Part shown: piece by piece, positions 53,165 through 63,836 of the stretch
Position numbering within the stretch: the stretch's first letter is position 1
Layout: every line of letters starts with the position of its first letter
The notes under the pieces: generated by a model
What the model was told of the DNA's origin: nothing
Seen by the model: the letters and a program-made list of their open reading frames with translations, nothing else
The model's database searches: none
Assembly (NCBI GenBank): GCA_963575745.1
Contig: CAUYUJ010019939.1
Location: 16,001 to 80,000, forward strand
DNA: 64,000 bases
Reading direction: 5' to 3'
Origin: Prorocentrum cordatum
Lineage: Eukaryota; Sar; Dinophyceae; Prorocentrales; Prorocentraceae
Position numbers and translations under genes: made by a program

Positions 53165-54400
53165 TCCAGCGCTCCCGACCTGAGCTTCTCTCGGTGGAGG
53201 AGGAGGGAGGAGGGAGGAGGGCACAGTGAAAGGAGGCGCCGATCTCCCTCTCGGTCGGGTCCTGAGGGCGCACTGTGGGGGGGGGAGGGGCGTTACGCGG
53301 GGGGGGGGAGAAGAGGGCGTTGAATTACGGTGTGGGGAGAGAGCTATGACTGCTGATCCGCGTCAGGGTCACTATGCCCGCTGATCCGGTGCGCGCTGCG
53401 AACCCAGACCTCCGACGACTCTTTTTTTTCCGAGGCGAGGATTCATTCATAACCACCGTCGGGGAGATCGCTCCCCATGGTTCTGCAGAGGCGGCGGATA
53501 TGGACACATTCGGGGGCCCGAGGGCCAATACATTTATTTATTTATATACATCCACATATCCATCGCCCGTTGATGCAGCAGGACGTCGGTTCCCAGGCGG
53601 TGGATCTGGATAGTCCCCGCCCCGCAATTCTCGAGTTTTGGAAACCCAGGCCGCTCGACCCGTTCCCTCGGACCAGCTCTTCGTCTTGAGCCGTCTTGTT
53701 GACAGTCCCGGGACCCAAAAGTTGGCCTCAGAAGGCCGATCATGCAGAAGAGCCCCAGGCTCGATGTTTCCGAGTCTCTGGCGGTCTGGTTCCAGCTGGA
53801 CGCCGCAGAAGGAGCAATCGCTGCGGCAATCTGTCATGAGCTGACGACTGCATCTCGCCTCGAAGTCAGACGCAAGGTTTTTCCCGCGACGCGGCGGCGC
53901 CCTGGGACCCCCAAATTTCAGTGCTTTCGCCGACACCGGCGACTGCAGACACATACATCTGACCCCGCTGGCCGCGTGCCGCGCGTCGATCAGCAGCAAA
54001 AAACTTACGTGTGGTTTCGAGGAGGGTCGTAGCACCCACACCTATGCGACCCCCAGGCTTCTCGGGGTGGGGGCGGCTGTGATGTATTGTCGGATGGGGA
54101 TCCCCGCTCAGATGGGATCCCTTCTCGGGGTCTGACAACGCGCGCCAACAATACTGTTGTCGCCCGCAGCCCATGCAGGTATGAGGGGTGTGTTGCCCGT
54201 TCGCCAGTTTGCTTGTTCCCCCCGTTCCATCCTCCCTGGATCAGGTGTTGCTGGACGTGCCCCTAGCCCAAGGTGCCCAAAGGATTTCCAGGCAGGCCCC
54301 CGTGGCCTCCAGAGCACCCCTCGCGAGGCCCCTGGGGCCTCAGGGCCTCCAAGATGGAGCGAGAAGCCGGGGGGCACCTGCCTTCAGCAACCCCCGACTG
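53165..54400. other. Unassigned intronic sequence
   Basis: 53165-53320 is a purine/G-rich block with an open RRRSPSRS frame (possible extension of the 53144 exon). The rest shows no family or exon. Confidence 0.3.
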
Positions 54401-54410
54401 GAGGCAGATC

Positions 54411-54541
54411 TTAAGTCGGGCGTGTCCCTCTACAGGAGGAATATTCAAAAATAGTTTCTTTTTTTGTATTTTTGCTAATTGTTTAAACAGATGTTTTATT
54501 TTTCGTCTAAAATCCGCCTGCAGGGGACATGCCCGACCTAA
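54411..54541 (+). mobile_element. MITE family E, copy 8
   Basis: ttaagtcgggcgtgtccct .. ggacatgcccgacctaa, 131 bp. Flanks GGCAGATC / GGCCGATC match at seven of eight positions. Confidence 0.85.
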
Positions 54542-54609
54542 GGCCGATCCTGGCCCCCGAGGGCCGCCAGGCGAGCTCGTGAGGCGGAGGGGGTCGGACG
54601 GGGCCAGGA

Positions 54610-55039
54610 CGAAGTCGGGCCTGTGCCTCCACAAGGGGAGTGTTCATTTTTGTCCGGCGCGCGCTGCCCGAGCGTGCATAGCGCCGTGGCGCCGTGCCCA
54701 GGACAGGCCACCTGCACCGAATTAGGGGGGGGAGGGGAGGGCCCCCACGACCCCGGCCAGCACAGGGGAGTGCGCGGCAGCGGGATGGTGGGGGGCGTTA
54801 CCTCCGCGAACGTCACCGGCAACGCTCACCTCAGACCAGGAGGTGCCACTGACCACTCTGTACACCCTAGCGGAGCGGGTGGGCCCAGGCAGCACGGCTT
54901 GCCCACCGTGGCGTGTACTCTGAAAGTTCCCCGGCGTATTTTTTCAAAAAAGAGTCCAATAGTCAGGGGACGATTTTTTGAGCATTTCTGTTTTGATTTG
55001 TTTCCAACATCCCCCTGTAGGGGAACATGCCCGACCTGA
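54610..55039 (+). mobile_element. MITE family E, copy 9, with ~270-bp internal passenger
   Basis: cgaagtcgggcctgtgcc .. gaacatgcccgacctga with a perfect 8-bp duplication GGCCAGGA at both sides. 54655-54925 inside is GC-rich sequence not present in other copies; the usual A/T-rich right half resumes at about 54930. Confidence 0.85.
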
Positions 55040-55330
55040 GGCCAGGACGAGGATAAATCCGTTCCAGAGCGTTCCGGAGCGCTCTCAGAGCGCTCCAGAG
55101 CGCTCTGGCAAGGCCGCGGCGTCCGAGACATGCTCCTGAGCCGCGGGATCTCAGAGAGTCTCGATTTGTCCGTAGACGATTGTTTAAATCGCTTCGCTCA
55201 TTCCGCCGGCCCGTACTGAGCCCATGGCCCATGGCAGGCGTTTGCCTGCGCCGCGTTCGTGGCCTCGTGGGGCTTCTCGATGGCCGTTTGGGGGCCTCTT
55301 GGGGCTTCTTTTTCCCAACCATCCTGTGGT

Positions 55331-56815
55331 GTTGGGTCCTCGTTTTGAAGAAACGGTCCCCGCGTTCCTCCTTCTCCTCCTTCTCCTCCTCCTTCTCCTC
55401 GCCCTCCTCTCTCCTGCGTTCGCATGCCTCCCCACCACCCATTTCGGCACACCCCTCACACGTTTCGTGGCCCCATAGGCAGCTCCACCGAAGGCCCCAG
55501 TGGCTGCGTTCGCATGCCTCCCCACCACCCATTTCGGCACACCCCTCACACGTTTCGTGGCCCCATAGGGAGCTCCACCGAAGGCCCCAGTGGCTGCGTT
55601 CGCATGCCTCCCCCCACACATTTCGGCACACCCCTTAAACGTTTTGGTGGCCCCATAGGGAGCCCCACCGAAGGCCCCAGCGGCTGCGTTCGCATGCCTC
55701 CCCACCACCCATTTCGGCACACCCCTCACACGTTTCGTGGCCCCATAGGGAGCCCACCGAAGGCCCCAGTGGCTGCGCCGCATGGCGGCGCCACACCCAT
55801 TTCGGCACACCCCTCACACGTTTCGTGGCCCCATAAGGGAGCTCCACCGAAGGCCCCAGTGGCTGCGTTCGCATGGCGTCCCACACCCATTTCGGCACAC
55901 CCCTCACACGTTTCGTGGCCCCATAGGGAGCTCCACCGAAGGCCCCAGTGGCTGCGTTCGCATGCCTCCCCACCACCCATTTCGGCACACCCCTCACACG
56001 TTTCGTGGCCCCATAGGGAGCTCCACCGAAGGCCCCAGTGACTGCGTTCGCATGCCTCCCCACCACCCATTTCGGCACACCCCTCACACGTTTCGTGGCC
56101 CCATAGGGAGCTCCACCGAAGGCCCCAGTGGCTGCGTTCGCATGCTTCCCCACCACCCATTTCGGCACACCCCTCACACGTTTCGTGGCCCCATAGGGAG
56201 CTCCACCGAAGGCCCCAGGCTGCCGCAGCATGGCACACCCCTCACACGGTTAGGGAGCTCCACGAAGGCCCATGCATGCTCCCCCCCACCCATTTCGGCA
56301 CACCCCTCACACGTTTCGTGGCCCCATAGGGAACCCCACCGAAGACCCCAGCCGCTGCGTTCGCATGCCTCCCCACCACCCATTTCGGCACACCCCTCAC
56401 ACGTTTCGTGGCCCCATAGGGAGCTCCACCGAAGGCCCCAGTGGCTCCCCACCACCCATTTCGGCACACACCTCACACGTTTCGTGGCCCTATAAGGGAG
56501 CTCCACCGAAGGCCCCAGTGGTTGCGTTCGCATGCCTCCCCACCACCCATTTCGGCACACCCCTTTCGGCATGCCTCCCCACCACCAATTTTCGTGCCCC
56601 ATAGGGAGCACCGAAGGCCCCAGTGGCAGGGTCCGCATGCCTCCCCACGGCACACCCTTCACACGTTTCGTGGCCCCATAGGGAGCTCCACCGAAGGCCC
56701 CAGTGGCGCGGTGCCTATGAGAAGAGGGGCCTAGTTTGCGTGCCCCCTCCTTCGTCTCATATCCGCGCGGTACTCGCAGCTGCATATGGTTGGGTCCTTC
56801 GCCAGGCTAATTGCT
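55331..56815 (+). repeat. Composite repeat J, locus 3: leader, CT tract, 90-bp array, trailer
   Basis: Leader gttgggtcctcgttttgaag, ctccttctcc tract, about 14 units of 90 bp (words cccatttcggcacacccctc, acgtttcgtggccccatag, ctccaccgaaggccccagtg), trailer at 56770-56815 with gttgggtccttcgcc. Units from 56220 to 56640 are shortened by deletions. Confidence 0.85.
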
Positions 56816-57109
56816 TTTTGGGGGGGCCTCGTGGAGCCTCCAGGAGGCCTCCTGGGCTCTCTTGGGGCCTCTCGGAGCCTCCTGGGGCCGCCTCTCGGGG
56901 CGGAAGGCTCGACTTGGGGGTTCAGAGAATCTCGATTCATCCTCACCCGATGTTATCCTGCCTCTGGCCTCGTCTTAGAGGGGGAGGGGGCCCCGTGGAG
57001 GAGGTGCCGAAGACCCGGAGGGCCTCCGCCTCAGGGGGGACTGCGACGGTGGGGGCAACGTTGGGGGGTGGGACGCATGGGCCCTAATCTCGGCGGCGAG
57101 CGAGGGGGG

Positions 57110-57160
57110 GAAGTGAGAAGGAGAAGGCCTTCTCAGAAGGCTCGGAAGTCCCCCAGCTCT
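57110..57160. repeat. Family W cluster
   Basis: agaaggccttctcagaaggctcgg; compare 13135. Confidence 0.4.
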
Positions 57161-57164
57161 CTGC

Positions 57165-57770
57165 AGGTTGGAGATAGTTCTTTGCACAACGGGAAAAATT
57201 GATGGGACACACTACTCACTCAACAGCATAATGCGGCTCTTTCACGGAACAGTTACGCCCACGGTGTTCTATGGTTGTGAAGTTTGGACAATGACAGCGG
57301 ATATGAAGAACCGATTGCGCAGGCTACAGAGACAGATGTTCTGCATGATTTTGCAAATGCCGCGACGGCGAAACGCAGCAGGTGGCCACCGCGACGGAGC
57401 CAGAATCCATGGGACATTCGACGGCATCGACCGACGACGAGCAGATCCCAGACCACCCGGGAGACGAGAGCGACGACGACGGGCTGGAGCTTTGGCGGAC
57501 TGGATCCGCAGAGCAACAATGAAAGTGGAAGAAGTGCTTACACGATTGAATGTGGCAGATTGGGCATCAATTCAACCACAATGAACATGATAATGGGCTC
57601 AAAATATTCTAGATCAGACAACAGCAGTTGGATGGCACAGGCGATGCTGTGGAATCCAGAAGCAGATCTCTTGATGGGGATGCTCGCCTGCACCCGTGCC
57701 ACCCGAAGAAGCCATGGTCCGATGATTTGCGATTGTCGATTCTATTGCGAAGGCTTTACGACCGATGCCG
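57165..57770 (+). pseudogene. Non-LTR retrotransposon fragment (C-terminal reverse-transcriptase region)
   Basis: The frame from 57168 contains LFHGTVTPTVFYGCEVWTMT, then RLRRLQRQMFCMIL and, further on, ADWIRRA and VADWAS, the order seen at the C-terminal end of LINE-type reverse transcriptases common in dinoflagellate genomes (VTPxxLYGCExWTMT .. RRxQRxML .. WVxWIRR .. DWxxxQ). It stops at 57584; a related continuation (HPKKPWSDDL) appears in another frame near 57700, so at least one frameshift is present. The catalytic FADD part is absent. A dead fragment on the same strand as the host gene. Confidence 0.7.
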
Positions 57771-57965
57771 CCGACCCTGAAGACGGCGACAACGAGGACG
57801 ACGAGGATGTTGAGGAGCAGGTGTCGGAAGACGCTAGCTAGCAGGAGGGGCGAGGAGGAGGAGGAGGTGCGAGGGGGGAGGAGGAGGACGAGGAGGGGTG
57901 GAGAGGGACGAGGAGGGGAGGAGGAAGACGAGGTGGTCTGCGATTGTCGATTCTATTTGAAACAC
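57727..57965. repeat. Direct repeat around a GAGGAG tract
   Basis: tgcgattgtcgattctatt occurs at 57727 and 57939; between them a gac/gagg-rich stretch. Confidence 0.6.
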
Positions 57966-58705
57966 GTTGCGCTGAACAAGAGTGGCTTGATGTTGCCAGA
58001 ACAGACGACTGGCGAACATTGGAAGGCAAACTTGTCCGTAGATGCTGCGATGCTGATTCTCAATTTGACGTTCAGATTCTCATTCAGATTCTCTTTTCCT
58101 CCGTCGTCTCTCTTGTCGCTCGTCCATGCTTCCCTCTCTCCCTCGGCCTCGCCCCTCGTCCTCGCCTTTTCGTGTGTCCCTCTCGCTCTCCCTTCGCGCG
58201 CCCTTCCCCTTCCCCCCGCCGGCGCCACGCCGAGAGCCTGCCGCCGCACAGTGTTCACGCCATGGCGCCACGGTGCCCGCCTGCAGCGCCCCCGCCGGCG
58301 TGCACTTCGCAGGTCCGGGTCCGAAACCGAGCCCCCCGGCCTTCTGAAAAGTTTCTGAGTGCCGTCCCCGAAGGCACAGAAATCGCAGGCGTAAAAGAGG
58401 GGGGTGATGACTAGGGGGGCGTGGATATCATGGCGGGGGCCATGATGTCTCCCCAGATTTCATGGCGCCTCCTCTTACTTCATGACGTCCCTGGCTCCCT
58501 CGCTGGGCCGCGCACGTGCCGCCGGTCATGATTTGCACCCCCCCCTCTTGGACACCCCCCTCTTGGCCGCTCCCGAAGAAAGCTTCACAGAAGGCGCGTG
58601 GGTTTCTGAGAAGTCCCGCCGCCCTGGACATCCTCGCTCGCCGCCGGCAATCGCCCGTGGAACGCGCCGACGGCAGAGAGCGTACAACCAGGCCCACCCA
58701 AATCT
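57966..58705. other. Unassigned intronic sequence
   Basis: Pyrimidine-rich at 58080-58215, then GC-rich. AAAGCTTCACAGAAG|GCGCGT at 58570 resembles an exon end, but no reading supports it. Confidence 0.3.
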
Positions 58706-58707
58706 AG

Positions 58708-58868
58708 GCCCGCTGGATGGGGTCGGAGTAGATGGGGTCGGAGGATTGCGCCGCGTCGCTGATGCATCGGCGACGCGGGTCGATGCGGAACCCGATTTTC
58801 CTACGTCGATGCATCGCCGATGCAGCGCGACCTTCCGACCCCATCTACTCGGACCTCATCCAGGAGGT
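58708..58868 (+). mobile_element. Foldback element family R, long copy 2
   Basis: Arms ggatggggtcggagtagatg and inverse catctactcggacctcatcc, with gatgcatcgg dyads inside; compare 15733-15952. Confidence 0.65.
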
Positions 58869-58869
58869 C

Positions 58870-59455
58870 TCGACCAAAGGCACGGAGCGGTGATTCGGCG
58901 ACAAGAATTGGCGACAGCACAGCGGGCCCAGCTGCAAGGGCTAGCAGCGGTAGATGCGCCCCTATGGGCGCCCGGTTCATGGGTCAAGAAAGGAAGAACC
59001 ACCAGGACCCGACAACGGGTGTTGATTAGTCGGCCCTGGGCGTTTACCAGACCGCACTGCCCTGTTCGGTTCCTTCCGTTGGGTGCGTTTCCTAAACGGC
59101 TTCGCGTGTCGGGGTGATCGTTTTTGGGGGTGGACGCGTTGCCCTCTACAGTTAAAGTTGTACGCGTCCCGCGGAGCTTTGAGCGGAAGAGGCTCGCTCT
59201 CGCCCTGCTGATCAAAGATGTGTTGCCCTCCGCTGGGGGGGGAGGGGCGGGGCGCACTGGCCCCCAGGCGACCGTGGAGCGTCGACGAGAGGGGCCCGAG
59301 AGCCCACCCCGCCCAGGAACGTGCAGAGTCGCGCGTTGGGGGGCCCACCGCCGAGGTACTCTTTCGGTCAGTGAGGTCTCCGTCACTGCCAGCAGTGGTT
59401 TCCCGGCCGCCGCTGCTGCGTCTTTTTTCACCCAGGCTGTGCGGGCGTTGAGCTC
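58870..59455. other. Unassigned intronic sequence
   Basis: GC-rich, no family or exon recognised; 59280-59330 (gcccaccccgcccaggaacgtgc) is a weak match to family S. Confidence 0.3.
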
Positions 59456-59459
59456 CAAA

Positions 59460-59645
59460 AAAACCCTCTCCCCGTCCCCTGAGCCGGTCCCCCTCCCCCT
59501 GAGCTAATTGGCCCCCTCCCCCTCCCTCCCCCCCCCTGAGCTAATTGGCCCCCTTCCCTGAGCTAATTGGCCCCCTTCCCCTCCCCTCTCCCCTCCCCCT
59601 TCCCTGAGCTACTCGGCCCCCTCCCTCTCCCCCTCCCCTGAGCAG
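59460..59645. repeat. CCCTGAGCTAATTGGCCCCC minisatellite
   Basis: Five to six units of 25-40 bp, each with cctgagcta(a/c)t(t/c)ggccccc followed by a variable C/T tract. Confidence 0.85.
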
Positions 59646-59807
59646 GTCCCTGGGGATGCTCCAGTGGCCACGGCTGATCAGAATTGCGTTTGGAGCGCAC
59701 CCCCAGACAGGTCATGGGGCCGAATCTTTGAGGTGAATCGGGAAAGGACGGAGGTTTGGAGGGTCCGTGGGAGGAGGGATGCGTAGAAAGAGTAGAGTGG
59801 AGGGGGA

Positions 59808-59850
59808 GGAGAAGCAGGAGCAGGAGGAGGAGGAGGAGAAGGAGGATACG
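59808..59850. repeat. GGA microsatellite
   Basis: Short aggaggagg run. Confidence 0.85.
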
Positions 59851-59951
59851 ATGTCATGCGACCAGGCGCATACCTTGTGTTTTACTTCGACGAGTCATTA
59901 TGCTCCCTCTCGTTTCCTCTGCGCTACTTGCCTCTGCCTCGTCTCTGCCAG

Positions 59952-59983
59952 ACCGTCGCGACCGGGATCGAGACGGCAAGAAG
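59952..59983 (+). CDS. RD-rich exon of the RNPS1-like gene (possible terminal exon)
   Basis: Two nucleotides plus RRDRDRDGKK. The acceptor is TCTCTGCCAG after a good pyrimidine tract. Two readings are possible. With donor AAG|GACTAA (GA donor) the exon ends in phase 0 and joins the next RD-rich exon. Without splicing, the frame reads one more Asp and stops at TAA 59987-59989, making this the last exon. I prefer the first because two further exons of the same composition and phase follow at 61725 and 62367. Confidence 0.5.
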
Positions 59984-59989
59984 GACTAA

Positions 59990-60570
59990 CTCGCTTTTCT
60001 TGCGAGTCACCTGCCTGATCGTTAGGGCCAGGGTCACCACGCTGAAAGGGAATTCCGTCGTCAGAGCGCTGACTTGACCTCGCGTTGCCTGGGATCTTTT
60101 GCGATTTTGACTCTGCGCATCTGAGCCCGACGGTTGAAACGCCGCGAGCAGGTGGGTTCTGTTGCCCCGTGCCCAGGAGAGCTCAGAGGAAGAGAGCGCG
60201 GCACATCGAACAATCAAACATGATACACTGAGGGCTTCGAGGCCCGCCCGGATTTCTTTGATCGTCGCTTGTTGGGCGCGAGTTCATGCGGGGGCGATGC
60301 ATGGGGGGGCAGCGAGGGCTGCAGAAAAGGGGCCCTTCAGGTCTCCTACGGGGCCCCTCAGGACCCAAGAGGGGCCCTCTTGGGCCTGAAAAGGGCACCT
60401 TTCCTCCCCCCCCCCCCCTCGCTTATCGCACCCCCACTAATTCGCAAGGGAACCCGCTCTCCGCTGGGCGCAGGGGCGCCGCGACGAGGGTCGGCCCCGA
60501 GCGGTGTCGTCTGCGGCTCCCTCCCGGCGGCGCCCGCCCGCGGTCAGCTCACTTCCGGAGGGGGTCCTTC
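59990..60570. other. Unassigned intronic sequence
   Basis: 60225-60290 (gcccggatttctttgatcg) is a weak family G left-arm match. No exon found. Confidence 0.3.
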
Positions 60571-60574
60571 CTTC

Positions 60575-60807
60575 GAGCAGTGGCGAAATGTCCTGGCTTG
60601 CCTAGAGGCTCACCAAGGATTGTTCTAAGAACTGTTTGTGGTTTGCACGCAAGGTTCTTAGAGCACTTCTCTGGCTTAGACCTTCTTGTTTTTTTATGCA
60701 TCGGGCTTCTGTTTCAAGCACGCTGTTTGTGTTCTTCGAATATTTTTGGGTTCTAAAAGCCCTTCGTGGCAGAACTATAGGAGTGCGGGGACGGTCGGGC
60801 CCTGCTC
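60575..60807 (+). mobile_element. MITE family C, copy 4
   Basis: gagcagtggcgaaatgtcctgg .. cggggacggtcgggccctgctc, nearly perfect end words; a family D-like block follows at 60812-60925. Confidence 0.75.
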
Positions 60808-60811
60808 AATT

Positions 60812-60925
60812 CGTCGCGGACTCGAAGTATAGAGTCCGAAGTTTCTATGCATCGTTGGCTTCTGGCGGCCCGTATCGGGCCGCGGGGGGCCGTGAAAAGG
60901 CAGCACGAGCCAGTCCCAGGGTACT
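60812..60925 (+). repeat. Family D-like repeat, copy 3
   Basis: tcgcggactcgaagtatagag .. gcggcccgtatcgggcc .. cacgagccagtccc; more diverged. Confidence 0.4.
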
Positions 60926-61094
60926 CCGAGCTTCTTGATACACGTCGGGGGGGCGTCACCCCCGCCGACAGCCCCACGTCGACCCCCGTCGCGGGTAGCC
61001 ACTGCGCGCGCTCCGTCGTGGCGCGACGACGAGGCGAGGTTGACCCCCGTCGGGGGGGTACCCCCCCACCGCTTGTGAAGAAACCCAGAGTGCG

Positions 61095-61138
61095 GACGAG
61101 GAGGAGGAGGAGGAGGAGGAGGAGGAGGAGGAGGAGGG
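61095..61138. repeat. GGA microsatellite
   Basis: About 14 units. Confidence 0.9.
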
Positions 61139-61262
61139 GTCGAGAGGTCTGTGGCCTTGGGGCTCGAGCCTACGCGGAGTCGTCGGAGGTCTGGGTCTAC
61201 GGGAGGCTGCCGTGTCGGCTGCCGCAGCCGGCTCTCTTCAGGGGGCATTTTGAGCCAGGATC

Positions 61263-61411
61263 TCAGGAGGGAAAAAACACACAGACACAATGAATCCTCG
61301 ATCCCCCAGAAAATATGGGAAGTGGTGGGGAAGGCAAAAGCCCAGAACATATGGGAAAATATGGGGGATAGTTTTATTTGCGTGTATTTGTTTGTGTGTC
61401 CTGGGGCCCCT
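61263..61411 (+). mobile_element. MITE family H, copy 5
   Basis: TCAGGAGGGAAAAAACACACAG .. gtgtcctggggcccct; flanks CCAGGATC / TCAGGATC match at seven of eight positions. It lies in the intron before the 61725 exon. Confidence 0.8.
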
Positions 61412-61724
61412 TCAGGATCACCCCTGGCAACCTCTCAGTCCTTGCGCCCGCGGCGGCCCCATCGCCGCAACCGCGCGGCTTCGTTCCTGCTTCGCCCCAT
61501 CCTGTGCGTCCTCCATGTCCTCCTCCCCCTCTGTCTCTCGTCCCAGGTCGCCAATGGTTTTTCCGGATCGTTCGAGCATGTCGTTGAATGGAGCGAGATG
61601 TCAAATATAGTTGTTGACTTGAGCGAGATGCCAGCAAAAGCGGATGGAAGCAATGTTCCCAGGAGTGGCGAGTGGTTTCCAGATCGCATGTTGATTGTCA
61701 ACACGTATGTGCCTTCCATCTCAG

Positions 61725-61766
61725 GACAGCGACAGAAGAGGCGACAAAGATAAAGATCGGGCCAAG
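61725..61766 (+). CDS. RD/KD-rich exon of the RNPS1-like gene
   Basis: Fourteen codons, DSDRRGDKDKDRAK, phase 0 at both ends. Acceptor CCATCTCAG|G, donor AAG|GTTGGC (a GT donor, unlike the upstream exons). The ending DRAK resembles the ending RERAK of the exon at 47165. Its codons are richer in A/T (AAA, GAT, AGA) than those of the RRM exons. It could instead belong to a second, tandem gene copy if the stop at 59987 is real. Confidence 0.48.
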
Positions 61767-61939
61767 GTTGGCGTTGCTTCTGCCGTTTGTCACGGTCCTC
61801 CATCTCTGCGCCCCATGTGCACCCAAGCCACACGAATTTGTCGTATCCATCCATTGCACGATTGGTAGCACAGTGGATCCGCATCGGGGAACCTTGCCTG
61901 TCGTCGCAGCAGGAAATCTGCACGAACAAAGACTTTCGG

Positions 61940-62085
61940 AGCTCCGCGCGGATGCCTTGGAGTGGCGTTGCCCCCCCCCCCCCCACACCTAGCAGCGCCG
62001 CCCCTGGCGCGCTCCGAGCGCCAGGGAGAGGGGGGGAGCGGCGGTGCCCATCCAAGCAATCCGCGCGGACCTCCGAAAACCTCAT
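61940..62085. mobile_element. Foldback family G copy
   Basis: Arms ttcggagctccgcgcggatgccttgg and inverse ccaagcaatccgcgcggacctccgaaa around ccctggcgcgctccgagcgcc; poly-C interruption at 61970-61983. Confidence 0.7.
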
Positions 62086-62181
62086 GCTTAGCCAGATTGC
62101 TCCCACCCGCTCCGTGTTCTTGAGGGATGTTTTCCTGGCCTAGGTCCGACTGTAGTTTCCAAGTTCAGCGGAGGAGAAGGG

Positions 62182-62311
62182 ACCCATACCGCTGCTCTTC
62201 GCCCGTTTGCCTTTTTTTCTGGCTTCCTGGGGGGCCCCCGTCACCACCGCTGGATTCGCCTCGGGTGAGAGCGCACCCCGGGAGATGTCCAGGGAGCAGC
62301 GGTATCGGTAC
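62182..62311 (+). mobile_element. MITE family Q, copy 3
   Basis: acccataccgctgctc at the left and its inverse gagcagcggtatcggt at the right; the best inverted ends of the family. It ends 55 bp before the 62367 exon. Confidence 0.65.
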
Positions 62312-62366
62312 TCGTTGATTGTCGTTTTGTTCGTTTTGTTCATCCCGCTGGGTTGCCAAGCTGCAG

Positions 62367-62402
62367 GAGCGGGCCAGTGACAGGGAGAAGGATCGACCCA
62401 AG
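62367..62402 (+). CDS. RE/KD-rich exon of the RNPS1-like gene
   Basis: Twelve codons, ERASDREKDRPK, phase 0 at both ends, between GCTGCAG|G and AAG|GCTGGC (GC donor). Same charged composition and same boundary pattern as the preceding exons. The intron before it (about 600 bp) holds a foldback element and a family Q MITE. I found no convincing later exon; a similar start (GAGCGGGCCAGTGA) recurs at 63512 but continues in a different, Trp-rich way. The stop codon is therefore probably beyond the window. Confidence 0.5.
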
Positions 62403-62559
62403 GCTGGCCGCCCCCGTGCTCTTTCGCGTGCCAGCGTTCTGGAGTACCGAGCCGGCGACTGCGTCTGCATGCTTGCGCAAGCGTGCACCTGCAACAGCCA
62501 TGGCGGTGGCGGCCATGTGTGTCTGTGTCTGATAGACGCCGTCGCTCGTTTCGTTGAAG

Positions 62560-62795
62560 CCATCCGGGTCTGTTTGAAGCAATCAGTTCGTTGAAGTTGA
62601 AGCCATTATTTCGTTGAAGCCCATCATTCCGTTGAAGCATCAGGGTCTGTTTGCAGCGGTCATGTCCTTGAAGTTGAAGCCATCAGTTCGTTGAAGCCCA
62701 TCATTTCGTTGAAGCCATCAGGGTCTGTTTGAAGCGATCATGTCCTTGAAGTTGAAGCCACCAGTTCGTTGAAGCCCATCATTCCGTTGAAGCCT
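62560..62795. repeat. ~77-bp minisatellite, three units
   Basis: gggtctgtttgaagcgatcatgtccttgaag and ttcgttgaagcccatcatt words; the gggtctgttt start recurs at about 62569, 62643 and 62720. Confidence 0.8.
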
Positions 62796-62867
62796 GTGTG
62801 TGTTTGGGAGACGCCGTCGCTCACTTTGTGGAAGCCGTCGCAGCGTTGCGCGCTGGCGAGCCGCCGT

Positions 62868-62990
62868 GGTCGAGGAGGGAGGAGGGAGGAGGGAGGAGGG
62901 AGGAGGGAGGAGGGAGGAGGGAGGAGGAGGAGGAGGAGGAGGAGGAGGAGGAGGAGGAGGAGGAGGAGGAGGAGGAGGAGGAGGAGCGGT
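62868..62990. repeat. GGAGGGA then GGA microsatellite
   Basis: Seven-base units (ggagggagg..) for about 50 bp, switching to pure gga for about 65 bp. Confidence 0.95.
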
Positions 62991-63173
62991 CGGCCGCTCG
63001 GGGCCATGCGCAGAGGCTCACACCACCGTGCGGCCCGCGAGTGGTGCACCCCCGGCAGGGCGAGGGCACCCTTCCGGCCCCCCCCCCTTGGGCAGGGCGC
63101 GTTTCGGTTCCTCCGATTCGATTCGATTCGATTTCCATGGCCTCCGATTCCGCTTCGATTGGACTTGTCGGGG

Positions 63174-63335
63174 GTGGACAGAACCCCCAACAGTGACACG
63201 TCGATTAGTGAATTGTCCGTTTTCGGTTCTCGAGAGGGCGCCGTGGCCGTTGTTTTCCAGGCTTGCGCCCGCCAGGTTTGGGCCTCAGGTCGTTTTCACT
63301 AAACCACGTTTTACTAAAGGGGGGTCTGTCCATCT
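63174..63335 (+). mobile_element. MITE family M, copy 4
   Basis: gtggacagaacccccaacag .. tcactaaaccacgttttact .. ggggggtctgtcca; very close to copy 1. Confidence 0.75.
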
Positions 63336-63692
63336 CCGAACTTGGGATTCCGATTTGGGATCCGATTCTCAGTGGAGGCACTACTGGCCTGCCGATGTCC
63401 GCCGATTCGACTTTTCCCGACTCGGCTGCCGATTTCCGCCGACCCGAGTCATCCTCATGATCCCCTCAAGAAGGTCTTCATCAAAACAATCAGGGGTTGT
63501 CAAACCCGAGGAGCGGGCCAGTGAGTGGGGATGGGCCAGACCAGGCCGCCTCATGCCCTGTGAAACGGACTTCAATCGGATCCAGCGGGATTGAGCGAGA
63601 TGAGGCCGATTTCCGAGCAGGGAGGATACACCAGCGCCGTTTCTGAACGTAACCTCTGGGGCTGCCACACAAAAAAACAACAAACGATTATC
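63336..63692. other. Unassigned sequence
   Basis: Short gattcgatt/gccgatttccgccga words; no exon or family recognised apart from a partial echo of the 62367 exon start at 63512. Confidence 0.3.
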
Positions 63693-63836
63693 TCAGGAGG
63701 GAAGAAAGCACAGAGACACAATGAATCGTCGCCTCCCATGAGAATGTGGGAAACTATGGGAAGTGGGGGGGAAGGCAAAGACCCAGAAAATAGGGGAAAA
63801 TATAGGGAATCCGGCTATTCGTGCGTATTGTGGACG
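63693..63836 (+). mobile_element. MITE family H, copy 6 (right end decayed)
   Basis: TCAGGAGGGAAGAAAGCACAGAG .. gggaatccggctattcgtgcgtatt; the cccagggcccct terminus is missing. 63837-64000 after it shows nothing I recognise. Confidence 0.7.

Noticed and set aside
55424-56231. Overlapping 170-237-codon ORFs with 30-residue repeats
   Set aside because: Products of the 90-bp composite repeat J, open in several frames on both strands.
59987-59989. TAA as the stop codon of the RNPS1-like gene
   Set aside because: Possible, but two further exons of matching composition and phase follow; kept as an alternative in the 59952 entry.
63512-63550. Repeat of the 62367 exon start (GAGCGGGCCAGTGA)
   Set aside because: After 14 bases the sequence diverges to a Trp-rich reading with no donor; probably chance or a small duplication.
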